The position numbers and the translations under genes are program-made. The notes below the pieces were generated by a model. It ran no database searches. It was not told the DNA's origin and worked only from the letters and a program-made list of their open reading frames with translations. A stretch of 64,000 nt of DNA, taken from positions 1,140,785-1,204,784 of the forward strand of contig NW_022985438.1 in the NCBI RefSeq assembly GCF_010093595.1, given 5' to 3'. This stretch comes from Mytilinidion resinicola. Taxonomy: Eukaryota; Ascomycota; Dothideomycetes; Mytilinidiales; Mytilinidiaceae. Positions 22,497 to 33,385 of this stretch are shown here, piece after piece. Every line of letters begins with the position of its first letter. Within the stretch, counting starts at the first letter, position 1.

Positions 22497-23498
22497 TTAC
22501 ATGCTAGTAACTGCCTTCCTTTTCAGTGTAAAACAGACTGACGCTGTGAGACGTATTCGACTTGTGAATTCCGCAGGTGGCCCATAGATATCCTGCACAT
22601 CTACTATTTCCCAGCCCCCCTCCACTAGACTCTTTGTACTCCTTACAAACCGGCCCTTCTCTCCCCCTCCCTTCCAAAGCACCTCCACCCTCTCTCCCTC
22701 CCCATTCTGGAGCAGAGTAAACCGTTTCCGCATCGCCTCCACATGGTCCGGTACTTCTTCGCTCCACCCGCTCACATAATGCTCTTCGTAGTACAATTGA
22801 GGCCACCTGTCATATTCCATAATCAAACTCAGCTGAAGCTTGAGTCCCTGCTGCCCTAGGATCCGAAACACGGCGTCAATGGCCGGAGACACGTCATCGT
22901 ATGCAAAATCGGGCCACGTCGCATCGTATACGGGGGGATAGATGCGCGTGTGCTGGTCTCTAGAATGCACTTTACGCATCCAGGAGCCAGGTATACGCGA
23001 GGATACTGTGCCGTCGGTGTCCTTTATGACGGGCGGGGGACGCGAGATGTCGGCCTCGATGGAGCGGAGACGGGCGCGGTTTTGGGGGCCGATGCAGTAG
23101 AGGAAGGAGTAGATGGCATCCCAGTACTCGATGCCGGTGTGGTCGGGGAAACCATAATGCTGAGGCTGTGTGGGGTGGTGCAAGTCGCCGAATTTGAAGG
23201 TGTTGTGGGCATAGAACAGGGATGCGGATTCTATGGCTATCGTCCTATTCACGTGCAAGAGACCAAGGGTGAGATGGGGATATTTCGAAGACCAAGAATG
23301 AGTTCGTGCGCGTTTGGCGGCATCTGGTGGATCTGGCGGTTCGGAGTAGACGATGATGGGAGAGGAGTCTATGAGAAGATGTTCGTAGATCATTTCTCGG
23401 ACTTCGCGGGGGAGGTTCATGAAAGTTTCTGCGGGATATATTGCTAGGCCGAGGGGTTCACCGGCGCGGCGACGAATTCGGCAGACTTTGCGAGGCAT
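22497..23498 (-). CDS. F-box-like N-terminus hypothetical protein, 333 aa
   Basis: Single exon. Residues 27-42 read MNLPREVREMIYEHLL, the LPxEVRxMIY opening of the large fungal F-box-like/2EXR-type group. LLHVNRTIAIESASLFYAHN at about 80-100 is also typical: an LxVN(R/K)xIxxEAxxxxYxxNxF pattern follows the opening in this group. The rest is an alpha/beta-like region ending in a basic tail, without further motifs. Function unknown. Some relatives act in SCF ubiquitin ligases, but the F-box here is only a resemblance. Confidence 0.7.
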   Translation of the reverse strand: MPRKVCRIRRRAGEPLGLAIYPAETFMNLPREVREMIYEHLLIDSSPIIVYSEPPDPPDAAKRARTHSWSSKYPHLTLGLLHVNRTIAIESASLFYAHNTFKFGDLHHPTQPQHYGFPDHTGIEYWDAIYSFLYCIGPQNRARLRSIEADISRPPPVIKDTDGTVSSRIPGSWMRKVHSRDQHTRIYPPVYDATWPDFAYDDVSPAIDAVFRILGQQGLKLQLSLIMEYDRWPQLYYEEHYVSGWSEEVPDHVEAMRKRFTLLQNGEGERVEVLWKGGGEKGRFVRSTKSLVEGGWEIVDVQDIYGPPAEFTSRIRLTASVCFTLKRKAVTSM

Positions 23499-24435
23499 TT
23501 GGAGGACCGGGACGAAGATGCTGGGAAGAGGATGATGGAAGGAAGATGATGAGAGGAAAACGATGAGAGGAAGATCATGGGAGAAAGATTCTGGGAGAAA
23601 GATGGTGGTAGAAAGAGACCTGAGAAAAAGCTGAGGTGGGCCCGAGCTAACATTGCTTCAGGTAAATGCATGAAATGGGGAGGCTCATCACGTGACTATC
23701 GGAACGATCACAGGGCTCTTGATAGCATAACTCCATGCCACTTTAGAAGATTATATGTATGTTTATAGCTCTTTATAAGGCTGCTACTTCCCCACATTTG
23801 GAAGAAGTCTGGTCTTGTTCCAAAAGCTAGAGATGCTCCACCTGGATCACGTGAGCAGCTTAAGGTGGAGAGTTCTGGAGGAACGTGCATTTTGGCTTTT
23901 ATGCCAATCCCATCAAGCCAGTGATCTGCGTGCACTGTCTCCCATGCCTTTTGAGTCCTACATGACTGCAGCACACCTCTTTCAACCACACTCCCAACAA
24001 GTCGATTCGTGCCGTAGATATTCCCGGTTTTGCATACCCAAAACTTGGAACCCACGTTTTCGCTTCCAGCCGTAGGGAAACTAGGGACTCGCCCTACGTC
24101 ACCGCGCGCATGGCTTATCGGCTGTCACCCACACTCTCTCTATCGTGCTTCAACTGTTGGCTGGAGCTTTCTAGGCTCCAGGGGTTGCGGGAGATAATCG
24201 TGTGGCTTTTGGAGGGGCAGCATGTGGGCCGTAAAGTTGGGCCGTCCCGGGGGCCCTAGTTATGACGGAGGGCCAAAAGTTTATAACTACATAAGCTACT
24301 TCAGTTCATCACCTCACTTCAACTAGTGCATCTGACTTCTTCTTTTGATACAAAGGTACCCTAGAGACTTACAATATTCTTCACTGCTCTCTTTCACTTT
24401 CCACTTCTTTAAGCTCAGATCATCTGCTATTCAAG
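23499..24435. other. divergent intergenic region upstream of the alpha-amylase
   Basis: Separates the divergent F-box-like and amylase genes. It begins with a GA-rich repetitive run (about 23500-23630; AAGATGATGAGAGG-like units). A diverged repeat shared with 26922-26963 starts at 23797. The last 150 bp before the amylase start contain a TTTATAACTACATAA stretch (about 24279-24294) and long CT-rich runs near 24335-24415, usual for a fungal core promoter and 5' leader. Confidence 0.5.
23797..23837 (+). repeat. diverged dispersed repeat, copy A
   Basis: This stretch reads TTTGGAAGAAGTCTGGTCTT and on to AGAGATGCT. It matches 26922-26963 at roughly 80 percent by eye. Weaker similarity seems to continue downstream (a GATATTCCCGG-like block near 24018 against AATATTACCCCGGG near 27042). 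Most differences are C/T or G/A. It may be part of an old transposon or solo LTR; the ends are not defined. Confidence 0.4.
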
Positions 24436-26207
24436 ATGGGCGACACAGGTAAACAAGCATTTCACTGTGCATGCGGAAAATGTTAACGCCTACAAGAGCA
24501 GAAGCCCACGCCGGGGAACAACACCATGTTCCAAGGCTTCGAATGGAATGTCCCCGCCGACGGGAAGCACTGGCAGCGTCTGATAGGCGCCATCCCCAAA
24601 CTCGCGGCTGCCGGTGTCAACAACATCTGGCTGCCTCCCGGCTGCAAGGCCAGCAGCCCCAACGGCAACGGATACGACGTCTATGATCTTTACGATGTTG
24701 GAGAGTTCGACCAAAAGGGTGGCAAGGCGACGAAGTGGGGCACAAAAGAGGAGCTCTTGGAGTTGTCGAAGCTGGCAAAGGAACATGGCGTAGGCCTGTA
24801 TTGGGATGCAGTGCTCAACCACAAAGCGGCCGCGGATCATACTGAGAAGTGTCGAGTCGTTGAGGTGGACGAGAATGGTATGCTTGATCTACTTGATTAG
24901 GAAATCTGGGCTCACGCTGCTCAGATCGAACGAAAGATGTCGGAGAGCCGTATGAAATCGAGGGCTGGCTTGGATTCGACTTCCCAGGCCGAGGGGACAA
25001 GTATAGTGCTCAGAAGTACCACTGGCAAGTCAAGTATGACCTAAAGTAGAGACGCCATCTAACTCGATATCAGGTATCACTTCTCGGGCACTGATTTCAA
25101 CGCGGCGAACGACAAGAAGGCGATCTACAGGATCTTGGGCGACAACAAGGGATGGTCCGCCTCTGTAAGCGATGAGCAGGGCAATGCAGACTACATGATG
25201 TTTGCAGATCTCGATTACTCGCATCCAGAGGTTCAAGAGGACGTCAAGGTAGACCATCTCTCACACACGTACAAGGTCTCAAGCTGACTTGTCCAGAAAT
25301 GGGGCGTCTGGGTCACCAAAGAATTCGGCCTCAAAGGCTTCCGCCTGGACGCCGTGCAGCATTTTTCCGAACGCTTCACCGGTGAATGGATCGAGAACCT
25401 CCGCGAGCAATGCGGCAAGGACATGTTCGTAGTCGGCGAGTACTGGACCGGCGAGACCAAGGCCTTGTCCGCCTGGCTTGAGAAGATGGACCACAAGTTC
25501 TCCCTCTACGACTCGCCCCTCCTATACAACTTCTCCCAAGCCTCCACCTCCGAGGGCGCCGACCTCCGCAAAATCTTCGACGACTCCCTCGTCCAATCTC
25601 AGCCCGTCAACTCCGTCGTAGGTTCTCCCCTCCCTTCATAACTTTCCTTACCTAACTTGATACCCAGACCGTCGTCATGAACCACGACACGCAGCCCGGG
25701 CAAACCGTCGCCACCCCCGTCGAAGGCTTCTTCAAGCCCCTCGCCTACTGCCTCACCCTCCTCCGGAAGGACGGCTACCCTTGCCCCTTCTACGGCGACC
25801 TCTACGGCATGAAAGGTGAGAACCCGGAGCCTCCATCCTGCGGCAACAAGCTCGCAGACATGATCCTCGTGCGCAAGCTCTACGCCTACGGCGAGCAGGA
25901 CGACTACTGGGACGACGCTAACTGCATCGGGTGGGCGCGGCGCGGAACGTGGGACAAGCCGTTCGGCTTGGCTTGCGTGATGTCAAACACAGTGCCGGGC
26001 CAGATCCGCATGGCGGTGGGCGAGATGCACAAGGGGGAGGTGTGGACGGATTTACTGGAGTGGGAGAAGAACGAGGTTACGATTGATGAGGACGGGTATG
26101 GGCTGTTCCCGTGCGCGGGGATCAGCGTCTCGATCTGGGTGAATAAGGAGGCGGAAGGCCGCGAGAAGTTCCCGGTGAACTTCGACTCTAATATCTACAA
26201 TGAGTAG
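24436..26207 (+). CDS. intracellular GH13 alpha-amylase, 509 aa, six exons
   Basis: Exons are 24436-24448, 24497-24877, 24925-25024, 25074-25248, 25297-25617 and 25668-26207, and all phases agree. Intron 3 uses a GC donor (GCAAGT at 25025), which restores KYHWYHFSGTDFN; a GT donor would insert residues. The protein opens TMFQGFEWNVPADG without a signal peptide, as in the bacterial-type GH13_5 intracellular amylases of fungi. Catalytic residues are Asp241 in GFRLDAVQHF, Glu271 in VGEYWTG and Asp337 in NHDTQ. A beta-sandwich C domain ends the protein. It hydrolyses alpha-1,4-glucan. Fungal relatives such as Histoplasma AMY1 are needed to make primers for cell-wall alpha-1,3-glucan, and a similar role is likely but inferred. 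Confidence 0.92.
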
Positions 26208-27170
26208 GGCGCGGGCTGGGTTGGGTTGGCATCATGGCGTGGAGTTGGCGGCGTTTGGGACTCCTAGATGGGGGCTGGGTGGCTTGCTTCAAATTGGATT
26301 AGATCAGAGTTAAGATCTCGGGAATAGGGAATGGTTAATGACTGTTCAATCTTCATCTAATGATGTACATTCAGTGCGCTAAGTGAATCTGCAGAACATC
26401 ACATGACGCAAGGCCCAGTGGAGCAAGCCTTGGAATTTCTTCATCATTGAAATATGTAAAGCACAAAGCACGCGGACGTGGTTTCAAGCACTTGCTGAAG
26501 TCCAACTTCTAATGTATTTTCTAGTAACGGGCGATCTAGGTGAGAAACAAGAACAAAGCTTTTATAGGTTGTGAATCGGACTATTCTACGAATTTATGTT
26601 AGCCGAGACTACGGCAGTTACAGACCACGACCTGAGGTGAAGCCTGAGATGTCCGATTTCCTGTGTTTGTTGGATTTATTTGTCGTACCTCGTAGTGTAT
26701 GACCGAATAGACTTTACTGTCGTACCTTCTCTCTACTGCATACGGACACGACCATTATCTTTAAATCTATAGACATTTCTCAGAGTAGTGATGCACTACT
26801 TAATCGAGTAGGTCTTGACTTTCCTTCAGGAAATCACATGGGAAGGTGGTGCCGTGTCACGTGACGCTGGGAACAGCCATGCGGTTGTTCTTGATAACAT
26901 TCTCAAATAGCAGCTTTGACATTTAGAAGAGGTCTGGACTTGTTCTAAAAGGTCAGTGATGCTTAACAGACGTTTGCGTCATCCATTTCTACCAATAGCT
27001 CCACAGCCCGGGAGCGGCATAAGATTCGGTTTGTCTGACGTAAATATTACCCCGGGTATCTTCAATTGCGTTCATAGCTCCCAGTCGTCGCTGTATCCTA
27101 CACATAACCATCATCGAGTGCGTCACGAATTCCCGATTCGTCTACAGCCACTTCAAAAGCATACAAGAGA
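26208..27170. other. intergenic stretch
   Basis: Contains the 3' flank of the amylase gene, AT-rich sequence around 26540-26830, a CACGTGAC site near 26860, and repeat copy B at 26922-26963. The short frame at 26956-27213 has no recognised content. No gene is called. Confidence 0.5.
26922..26963 (+). repeat. diverged dispersed repeat, copy B
   Basis: Partner of the stretch at 23797-23837, in the same orientation. It reads TTTAGAAGAGGTCTGGACTT and ends GTGATGCT. The two copies flank the amylase gene at about 3.1 kb spacing. Confidence 0.4.
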
Positions 27171-28058
27171 ATGGACCCAACCTCAAGCGCAGGCTCAAAC
27201 CCAAAACCCATGAATATCCCGACCCACTCCCACCTGCTCACCCACAACCTCTCTCACTACCTCACCAAATCCGCACTTGTCCATCCTCAAAGAAACTTCA
27301 CACAGCAGCTCAACGCCGCAGAACAGCGCGCAGCCATGTCGTCCACCTTCCCCACCACATCCTCGAAGCCCGGCGAGCATTTCGAGCCGCGCCAGACGGC
27401 GACGAGCGAAGACTACACACCCGACCCGTCCAAGAGCCTCCCGCTGAACCCGCAACGGCAGCGGCTTGTGGACGACATCATCGCGCTGTACAGCTGCGAG
27501 CCGACCATCGAGAGGGTGCAGCGATACACGCCTGATTGCGTGTACGACGACCAGTTCGTGTACGCGAACGACCGGTATAAGATGGCGGGGCAGTGGTTTG
27601 CGCTGCCGAAGTTGTTTAAGGATAGCACGAACCATGGGTATCAGGTTATCCGGAGTGATAATGAGATGATTCAGTTTAAGAATCAGCAATGTAAGAGTCC
27701 TTTCTAACAGTTTGGGTGGATGGATGGATAGAGAGCTAATAGAGGCGCAGCCTGGACGTTCAAGATCATCCCCAAGACTGCCATGATCACGGGTCTTGTG
27801 TCGCTTTCGCTGGATCCGGATACTGTGGATAAGGAGTTTATGCAGATTAAGTATCATAAGGATCAGGCGAATGATAAAGATTACTCGCATGAGGGTCTTG
27901 GGTTCTCGTTCAAGAAGTGGCAGGCTGACCAGGTGGCGAAGCATATGGACAGTCCGGAGGTGGAGCAGTTTGCGGCGGACAAGAGCGCGAATAAGGAGCA
28001 TGTGAGGAAGTATGGTTCTAGGACTGCAGATGCACCGAAGCAGGATTTTACGAACTGA
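27171..28058 (+). CDS. SnoaL-like conserved fungal protein, 275 aa, two exons
   Basis: Exon 1 is 27171-27690 and exon 2 is 27751-28058. The intron is GTAAGA...GCGCAG and phase 1 is restored as TCC. The core from LNPQRQRLVDDIIALYSCEP through YTPDCVYDDQFVYANDRYK, WFALPKLF and, after the intron, SWTFKIIPKTAMITGLVSLS looks like a small alpha+beta barrel of the SnoaL/NTF2-like type, conserved in many ascomycetes without an assigned function. Two starts are possible: 27171, or 27336 (MSSTFPTT, 220 aa), which has a good context and begins closer to the conserved part. The extra 55 residues would be His/Leu/Asn-rich and could be a targeting sequence. Confidence 0.8.
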
Positions 28059-28504
28059 CATAAGGTTTGAGAAGATGATTGATGCGAAATATTTGTATGA
28101 ATAATGAGCGTATGATATGATTCTTTAGGTCGAACAGCGATGAGAATAATCTTGCATTGAAACAATCAAAGGACCAACCTAATTTCGACAAACCTCAAAG
28201 TCAGGGTAATTATCTTCAACAGATTCAAGAAAGGCATTCGTGCTGGAATGCGACGCGCAAGTATCGCTAAAGTCGCGATAGAAATATGGTGGGGAGTCGG
28301 TTGCCCCCTCAACGGCCGCGGATCAACAACAACCTCCACCGTTAATATCGCCAACGCATCTTCTTCTCACCGCTATAACCCCAACAACTCCAGAACGCCA
28401 CCCGTACAACTCCAAATATCCCAATATTCCAATCGAAAGAATCCAGATCCCAGAACCACAAAAAACCTCCAGAACCAGCCCTCAGCGGCACATCAACCTC
28501 CAAC
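28059..28504. other. intergenic stretch / promoter of the next gene
   Basis: The left half is the 3' flank of the SnoaL-like gene. The right half (about 28310-28504) is C/A-rich like a fungal 5' leader. No separate gene is seen. Confidence 0.5.
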
Positions 28505-30772
28505 ATGACAACTATCCACACCAGCCCACCCCCCGGCCCCGGCTTCTCCATCTACGAAGACACCGACCACGACCTTCGCAGTCCTCTCTCCGAATACGAC
28601 GCCGACACCTCCTTCAATTCGGAAACCAGTTCACTCATCTCCCCCGACGACCCGCTCGCCAGCATCGAACCCCACATCGACATCTCCGATGCCTTCTCCC
28701 CCTCCCCGCGCTCCTCCACCTCCACCTCGCGCTCTCGCCGCGTCTCCGCCCTCACCACCACAAGCCTGATCTCCGACCTCCCCTCCGAGCTCTCCATAAC
28801 CTCCCGCCCCTCGCCAAACGACATGCACTACACCCCCATGAAAGAACGCGCGCTGTTCCGCAACCCCTCCTCGGTGCGCGCGTTGCAGATGGCGTCCCCG
28901 CCGCCCTTCGAGACCTACTCGAGCCCGCGGGCCGCAGGCGTCAAGGGCGCCTACAAGCTGTCGACGCCGTCGCGGCGGTCCGAGACGCCCAGCCGCCACT
29001 CGCACTCGGTGCGCTCGGGGAGCATGAAGCCGGGGCAGACGCCGACGCCGTCGAAGCAGCTGGTGCAGGTGCAGCAGCAGGCGGCGCAATTCCACCCGCT
29101 GATACTGCTGCATGTGACGCTCTTGCCACTCGCGCATGTGTACTCGCCGGGCGTGATGGCGGCAGTGGCGCCGGGGTGGTTGGGGGAGAATTATCGACTG
29201 CTGGAGGAGCGGTTTGCGGATTCGGTGCTGATGCAGCGGGGGTTGTTGATTCCGCATCCGAATGAGGAGTATGATTTGCTAGAGGAGAGGTTGTTGGAGA
29301 GTTTGGAGTTGAAGATGCCGAGGTTGTTAAAGTGTGGGCATTTTACGGGTGGGGAGGAGGCTGAGGAGAGCGATATTAGTGATTCTGAGAATGAGGGGAG
29401 GGGAAGTAGGATGAGTGGGGGTACAGTAACGGGCGAAGAGGAGGAGCCAGAATTTGAGTGTGATGATGCTTCGAGCGTCTGCACGGATTGTCACCGTCCG
29501 ATCAAGAAGCCTGGGAAGGGGGCTGGGAGTGGGACGAAGAAGTGGAATATCAAGATATACGCGGCTAACGGTTTGATGAGGGCTGGTGCTTGGGGAGCTG
29601 CTTGGAGGGAAATGGAGAGAATTGATGTTGAGATCTCGCCATGGATTCCGGAGGATATTCGCAAGGTACTCGAACAGCGGCAGAAGGAGGAAGAGGAGGA
29701 GGAGCTTTTAGAGCGCAAGAGAATTCAAGACGCCGAAGAGTTGAGGAAAGCTGAAGAGTTGAGGAAAGCTGAAGAATTGAGGAAAGCTGAAGCGCTTTTA
29801 GAAGAAAAGAAACGAGCCGAAGCAGAGGCAGCTTCAATTGCGGAGGACAACAGGAAAGCCGAAGCACTCGCTGAAGAGAAAAGGCAAATTCAGGCGCAGA
29901 AAGAAGCACTCGCTGAAGAAAAGAGACATATTGAGGCAGAGAAGGAAGCACAAGCAGCTGCAGTTGCTGAACAGTTTCGAATTGAAGCAGAGAAGGAAGC
30001 ACAAGCTGCTGCAATTGCTGAACAAACTCGAATCGAAGATGAAGCGAGGAGACGAGCCTTCGTTCCAACTGCTCTGTATACCGAATATCCAGAGCGGCTT
30101 CGCTCCCGCAGCAAACGACCATCTTCATCGTCCTCGCGCCAAACCATAGAGGAGATTCCGTTGTCTACTCTCTTGAAGAATTACATTTACCTCATGGCCA
30201 GCGACCGACGCAACCTCGCCATCGCCTTCCTCACCGCCTTCGTCATCTTCCTCTCCCTGCAACTCAACAAAGCACCGCCAGTTCTCGTCCCAGGCGGCGA
30301 CATCCCCGGCCTCATGCTCTCAGACCCACCCCAAGAATGTCCCGCTAGCTCCGTCGTCTTTACCACTACATCCATCGTCACGCAGCTCGCCTCACAAGAC
30401 GCGTCCGTGATGCCACTAGTCGAATCCTCAGCGACGTCACAGCTCGCTCCACAAGACGTGTCCGTGATGCCGCTAGCCAATTCCTCACCGACACCACTAT
30501 CCATAACGAGCTCTATTGCCGCCTCGTCAATTCTTGCCGCAGAAGATAGCTCTGTTTCAGTGGCCCCACCGATCGCTACCCCGGCTGACGGTTTGGACGA
30601 GCGATCGCCCTCATCTGAGACAGCTGCTGTTCTTCCAGCATCGCATGCGCCATCAGCAGCAGCAGCAGCGGCCCGTGAGCACCAGGCCGCTGATTCTAGC
30701 GCCGCCCCGCTATTGTCCCTGGAAGAAGCAGTGCCCGCGGAAACGCCTGAGCCTGACTATGCGGAGCTCTAG
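28505..30772 (+). CDS. coiled-coil single-pass membrane protein, 755 aa
   Basis: Single exon. Residues 1-190 are Ser/Pro-rich and disordered. Residues about 195-290 form the conserved part (FHPLILLHVTLLPLAHVYSP, EYDLLEERLLESLELKMPRL, then LKCGHF). A CTDCHRP pair of cysteines lies near 325. KKWNIKIYAANGLMRAGAWG follows. Residues about 390-525 are a long Glu/Lys/Ala coiled coil with near-perfect short repeats (ELRKAE three times; IEAEKEAQAAA twice). A hydrophobic segment AIAFLTAFVIFLSLQL (about 580-596) is followed by a Ser/Ala-rich tail. Relatives are commonly labelled pathway-specific nitrogen regulator, but no DNA-binding domain is visible here. I would treat the label with caution; a nuclear-envelope or ER membrane role is as likely. 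Confidence 0.75.
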   Translation: MTTIHTSPPPGPGFSIYEDTDHDLRSPLSEYDADTSFNSETSSLISPDDPLASIEPHIDISDAFSPSPRSSTSTSRSRRVSALTTTSLISDLPSELSITSRPSPNDMHYTPMKERALFRNPSSVRALQMASPPPFETYSSPRAAGVKGAYKLSTPSRRSETPSRHSHSVRSGSMKPGQTPTPSKQLVQVQQQAAQFHPLILLHVTLLPLAHVYSPGVMAAVAPGWLGENYRLLEERFADSVLMQRGLLIPHPNEEYDLLEERLLESLELKMPRLLKCGHFTGGEEAEESDISDSENEGRGSRMSGGTVTGEEEEPEFECDDASSVCTDCHRPIKKPGKGAGSGTKKWNIKIYAANGLMRAGAWGAAWREMERIDVEISPWIPEDIRKVLEQRQKEEEEEELLERKRIQDAEELRKAEELRKAEELRKAEALLEEKKRAEAEAASIAEDNRKAEALAEEKRQIQAQKEALAEEKRHIEAEKEAQAAAVAEQFRIEAEKEAQAAAIAEQTRIEDEARRRAFVPTALYTEYPERLRSRSKRPSSSSSRQTIEEIPLSTLLKNYIYLMASDRRNLAIAFLTAFVIFLSLQLNKAPPVLVPGGDIPGLMLSDPPQECPASSVVFTTTSIVTQLASQDASVMPLVESSATSQLAPQDVSVMPLANSSPTPLSITSSIAASSILAAEDSSVSVAPPIATPADGLDERSPSSETAAVLPASHAPSAAAAAAREHQAADSSAAPLLSLEEAVPAETPEPDYAEL

Positions 30773-32182
30773 CTGACGTTTGGAAACGGAGCAATTGGGA
30801 TCCCGGGAGGAAGACTTTGGATCGCAGATCAAAATGCGAATGATTCTCCGAAAGAAGCACTTCAGACTTTCTTTAGCTCGGCCTGACGATAAATGCGGCA
30901 ACGGTTTGCCGAATTTGCAGCTTCACCCTATGTATCAGTATTGCTTGATGCTTGTGCGGTCGCGTGCATGCCTACCTCCTAGGATCTGGCATGTCAGCCT
31001 CGGCCGGGCAGCAGGGCTGGGGTGGCACGGGTGGCTATTCGGATCAGCATCGTGGGCCGATCGCCACTCTAAGTTGGGCTTCAAAAATGTGACTATTGAT
31101 GAGTAAGGTAAATCAGGGGCGGCGTCGGGTAAGCCTTACGACCGTTAAGGTGTAATGAGCCGCATGAGCCGCGGCAGGCTCACAAACATCGTCGCCTTTC
31201 TTCTTCTTCTGGAATTGCTCGGTCAATTGCCTGGATTCGGTTATGATGATGAGAGAATGCGTAGCGCTGTTTTCATTCTTCCTGATTTTTGTTTTTCTTT
31301 TTTGGGATTCCCTGTCTCTAGTGGCATTGATTGGTCAATTGCGTTCAAGCCCGTTGTGCGAAAGCGTGCTTCTTTTGGAAATATATGGGGGTTTGGTCTG
31401 AGCGTTGGAGCGAGTGAGCAGTTATTGAGCGCTGTTATTGAAATATCCCTCTTAGTCTAGTTAGTCAATCGTGGTCATCCGCGCTGAAATCGATGTGTAG
31501 AAATGGCAGTGTAGGTCTTGAATGTTGACCTGTGTGTGCTAGTGCAGCCAATTAGCACTATTATCTTTGTTGTGCGGTAGTGTTTGTCAATATGTCGTTG
31601 AATCCGAGTCTGGAAATAGGGTACCGTGCTCGGATCCTGCTGCTAGGGTTTGCGGGTCGTCTTACGCACATGCTAGCGTAGGGTCAGTCTGCTACGTACT
31701 ATTCTAGGATTTAGTGATTTCAGGGATAGGCAATAGAGATCAGGTCAGATAAGGTTGACACTCAAAGATTTGCCAATGTCAAACGCCGCAGTTGCCGAAC
31801 TCAACGCCGCCTCGCCGACTCGGGTACCCGACGACGAGCACTTCGGCGTGGTGCTTCCCTGACAGTCTGCTGATGTTTGATCGACGTCACGGTTGCTGTA
31901 ATTCGACGCTAACAACGATTTACTCAATCATTGGAGATGTGGTGTTGCATGATTCTTCTGTTTCTGCCTCGCCGGCCCGATAAGGATGGATATCGTAGAT
32001 TCCGAAGAAACATGGATTATTTGGCGGTCTAGAGCAACTTGTTGAACTTCTCCGAGTGAGGCTATACAGCCGAGCCTCCAAGCAGACCTCGGGGACCCTA
32101 TCGAGCTCGCCTTCCTGTCACGTAGACCTAGATTCACCACTATAGCGGTCTCATTCGTCGGCTATTCCTGTCTCTCGTTTCG
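30773..32182. other. intergenic stretch, 1.4 kb
   Basis: Convergent 3' flanks of the coiled-coil gene (plus) and the deubiquitinase gene (minus). The 101-codon frame at 31155-31460 is hydrophobic at its start but lacks domain support. No gene, RNA or repeat is recognised. Confidence 0.45.
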
Positions 32183-33385
32183 TCACACATCCATTTCATC
32201 CACCCCTGCACCTTTCTTCGACCTCTCTTCGACCCTCTTTTTGGTTTTCGCCTTGCCCTCCTCAATCCATTCCTCATATTTACCTTCCCCCTCTTCTAGC
32301 TTTGACCCTACAACGCCCTTTAGTAGCTCCCCCACAAAGCCGACGAAGTTGTGGCGCCGTAGAGCATTTTCCCACTGCCACGCAGTGCGCTTCTGCTCTT
32401 CCTGTTGAAGTGTTTCGGCATCGCCGATATCTCGTGCGCGAATGCGTAGATCGCGGACCATGGCGAGTAAGTTGAAGCGGATCTCGTGGACAGGATAACG
32501 CTCAATTCGGCGCTGAAGGACTGGGATGACCGCTTCAGGGAAAGACGAGGGAGTACATGGGCCGTGGGATATGGGGGCCGGTTGGAGGCCATCAAGCTCG
32601 TATAGCGTCCCATTTATTGAGGAATACTAGTTTGACGACTTAGTATGGTACTAGTGGAAGGGAGGATGATCGTACGGCGATGAAGTGATAGACGTCATCA
32701 TCTTCTGTGGCCGCGCGCTGGGTCTCATCGATGAACGGTGAGGACCGAGCGAAGGAGTTGTGTACATCGCGAATAAGGTCGGAGTTTGATAGGGCGTCGC
32801 CTCGGAGCTAGTGGGACATTATATTAGCTCTTCGCAGCTACTTTTGATATCATCCTGCCCGTATCCAGACTCACATCTGAAGGAAATGCAGACGTGAAGT
32901 CCTTGAACTCGGTCAACGACGGCCCAATGTCAACCTCATCCGTCTTGTTCAGCAGCACTGACAACAGCGCTTGCGTGCCGCACGCATTCTGTATGGTCTG
33001 GGCGGCGAAGAAGAGGTTTTCGGCAGCATCGTAATCGAAAGTGCCGTCCTTGGGAGTGTCCGAACGCGTCTCACCGGTGGGGTACTTGAACAGGAATATG
33101 ACACCATAGATTGGGCTAATGGGCTTGGGTTAGCACTTCTGTTCCTCTGCATGGCGGGGGCAACGGTACCTTAGCTGGCGGAGAGAGTCCGCATCGAGAC
33201 TGATCAGCTCCTCGAACTGCACGTCCTTGGCACCGAGGTTGTTAAGCAGATATGTGAATACGCCCTGTGTGGTGGAATATCAAATCAGTGACGCTGCTAC
33301 GGACGATGCGGAGGATCGAAGGGGTGGGTGTTGGAGGCGGCGCACAAACCGCGTCTGACTCGATCGTATTCCAGCCTCCGGACAT
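32183..33385 (-). CDS. ubiquitin C-terminal hydrolase of the UCH37/UCHL5 type, 315 aa, five exons
   Basis: Exons are 33385-33350, 33264-33170, 33115-32875, 32807-32676 and 32626-32183; all four introns are GT-AG and in phase. The N-terminus [19 protein letters not shown] matches the peptidase C12 start. The active site is complete: Gln83 and Cys89 in [13 protein letters not shown], His165 in DDVYHFIAY and Asp180 in YELDGLQP. The C-terminal extension with [15 protein letters not shown] is the UCH37-like (ULD) tail that docks to DEUBAD partners such as Rpn13 on the proteasome or to INO80. It therefore likely trims ubiquitin chains at the 26S proteasome. Length is close to the human 329 aa. The C-terminus is rich in Lys/Glu. 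Confidence 0.93.

Noticed and set aside
28631..29257. 208-codon minus-strand frame
   Set aside because: Antisense shadow of the 755-aa coiled-coil gene, caused by its GC-rich third positions.
31155..31460. 101-codon plus-strand frame with a hydrophobic start
   Set aside because: No family resemblance, no splice partners, and located in the 3' flank between convergent genes.
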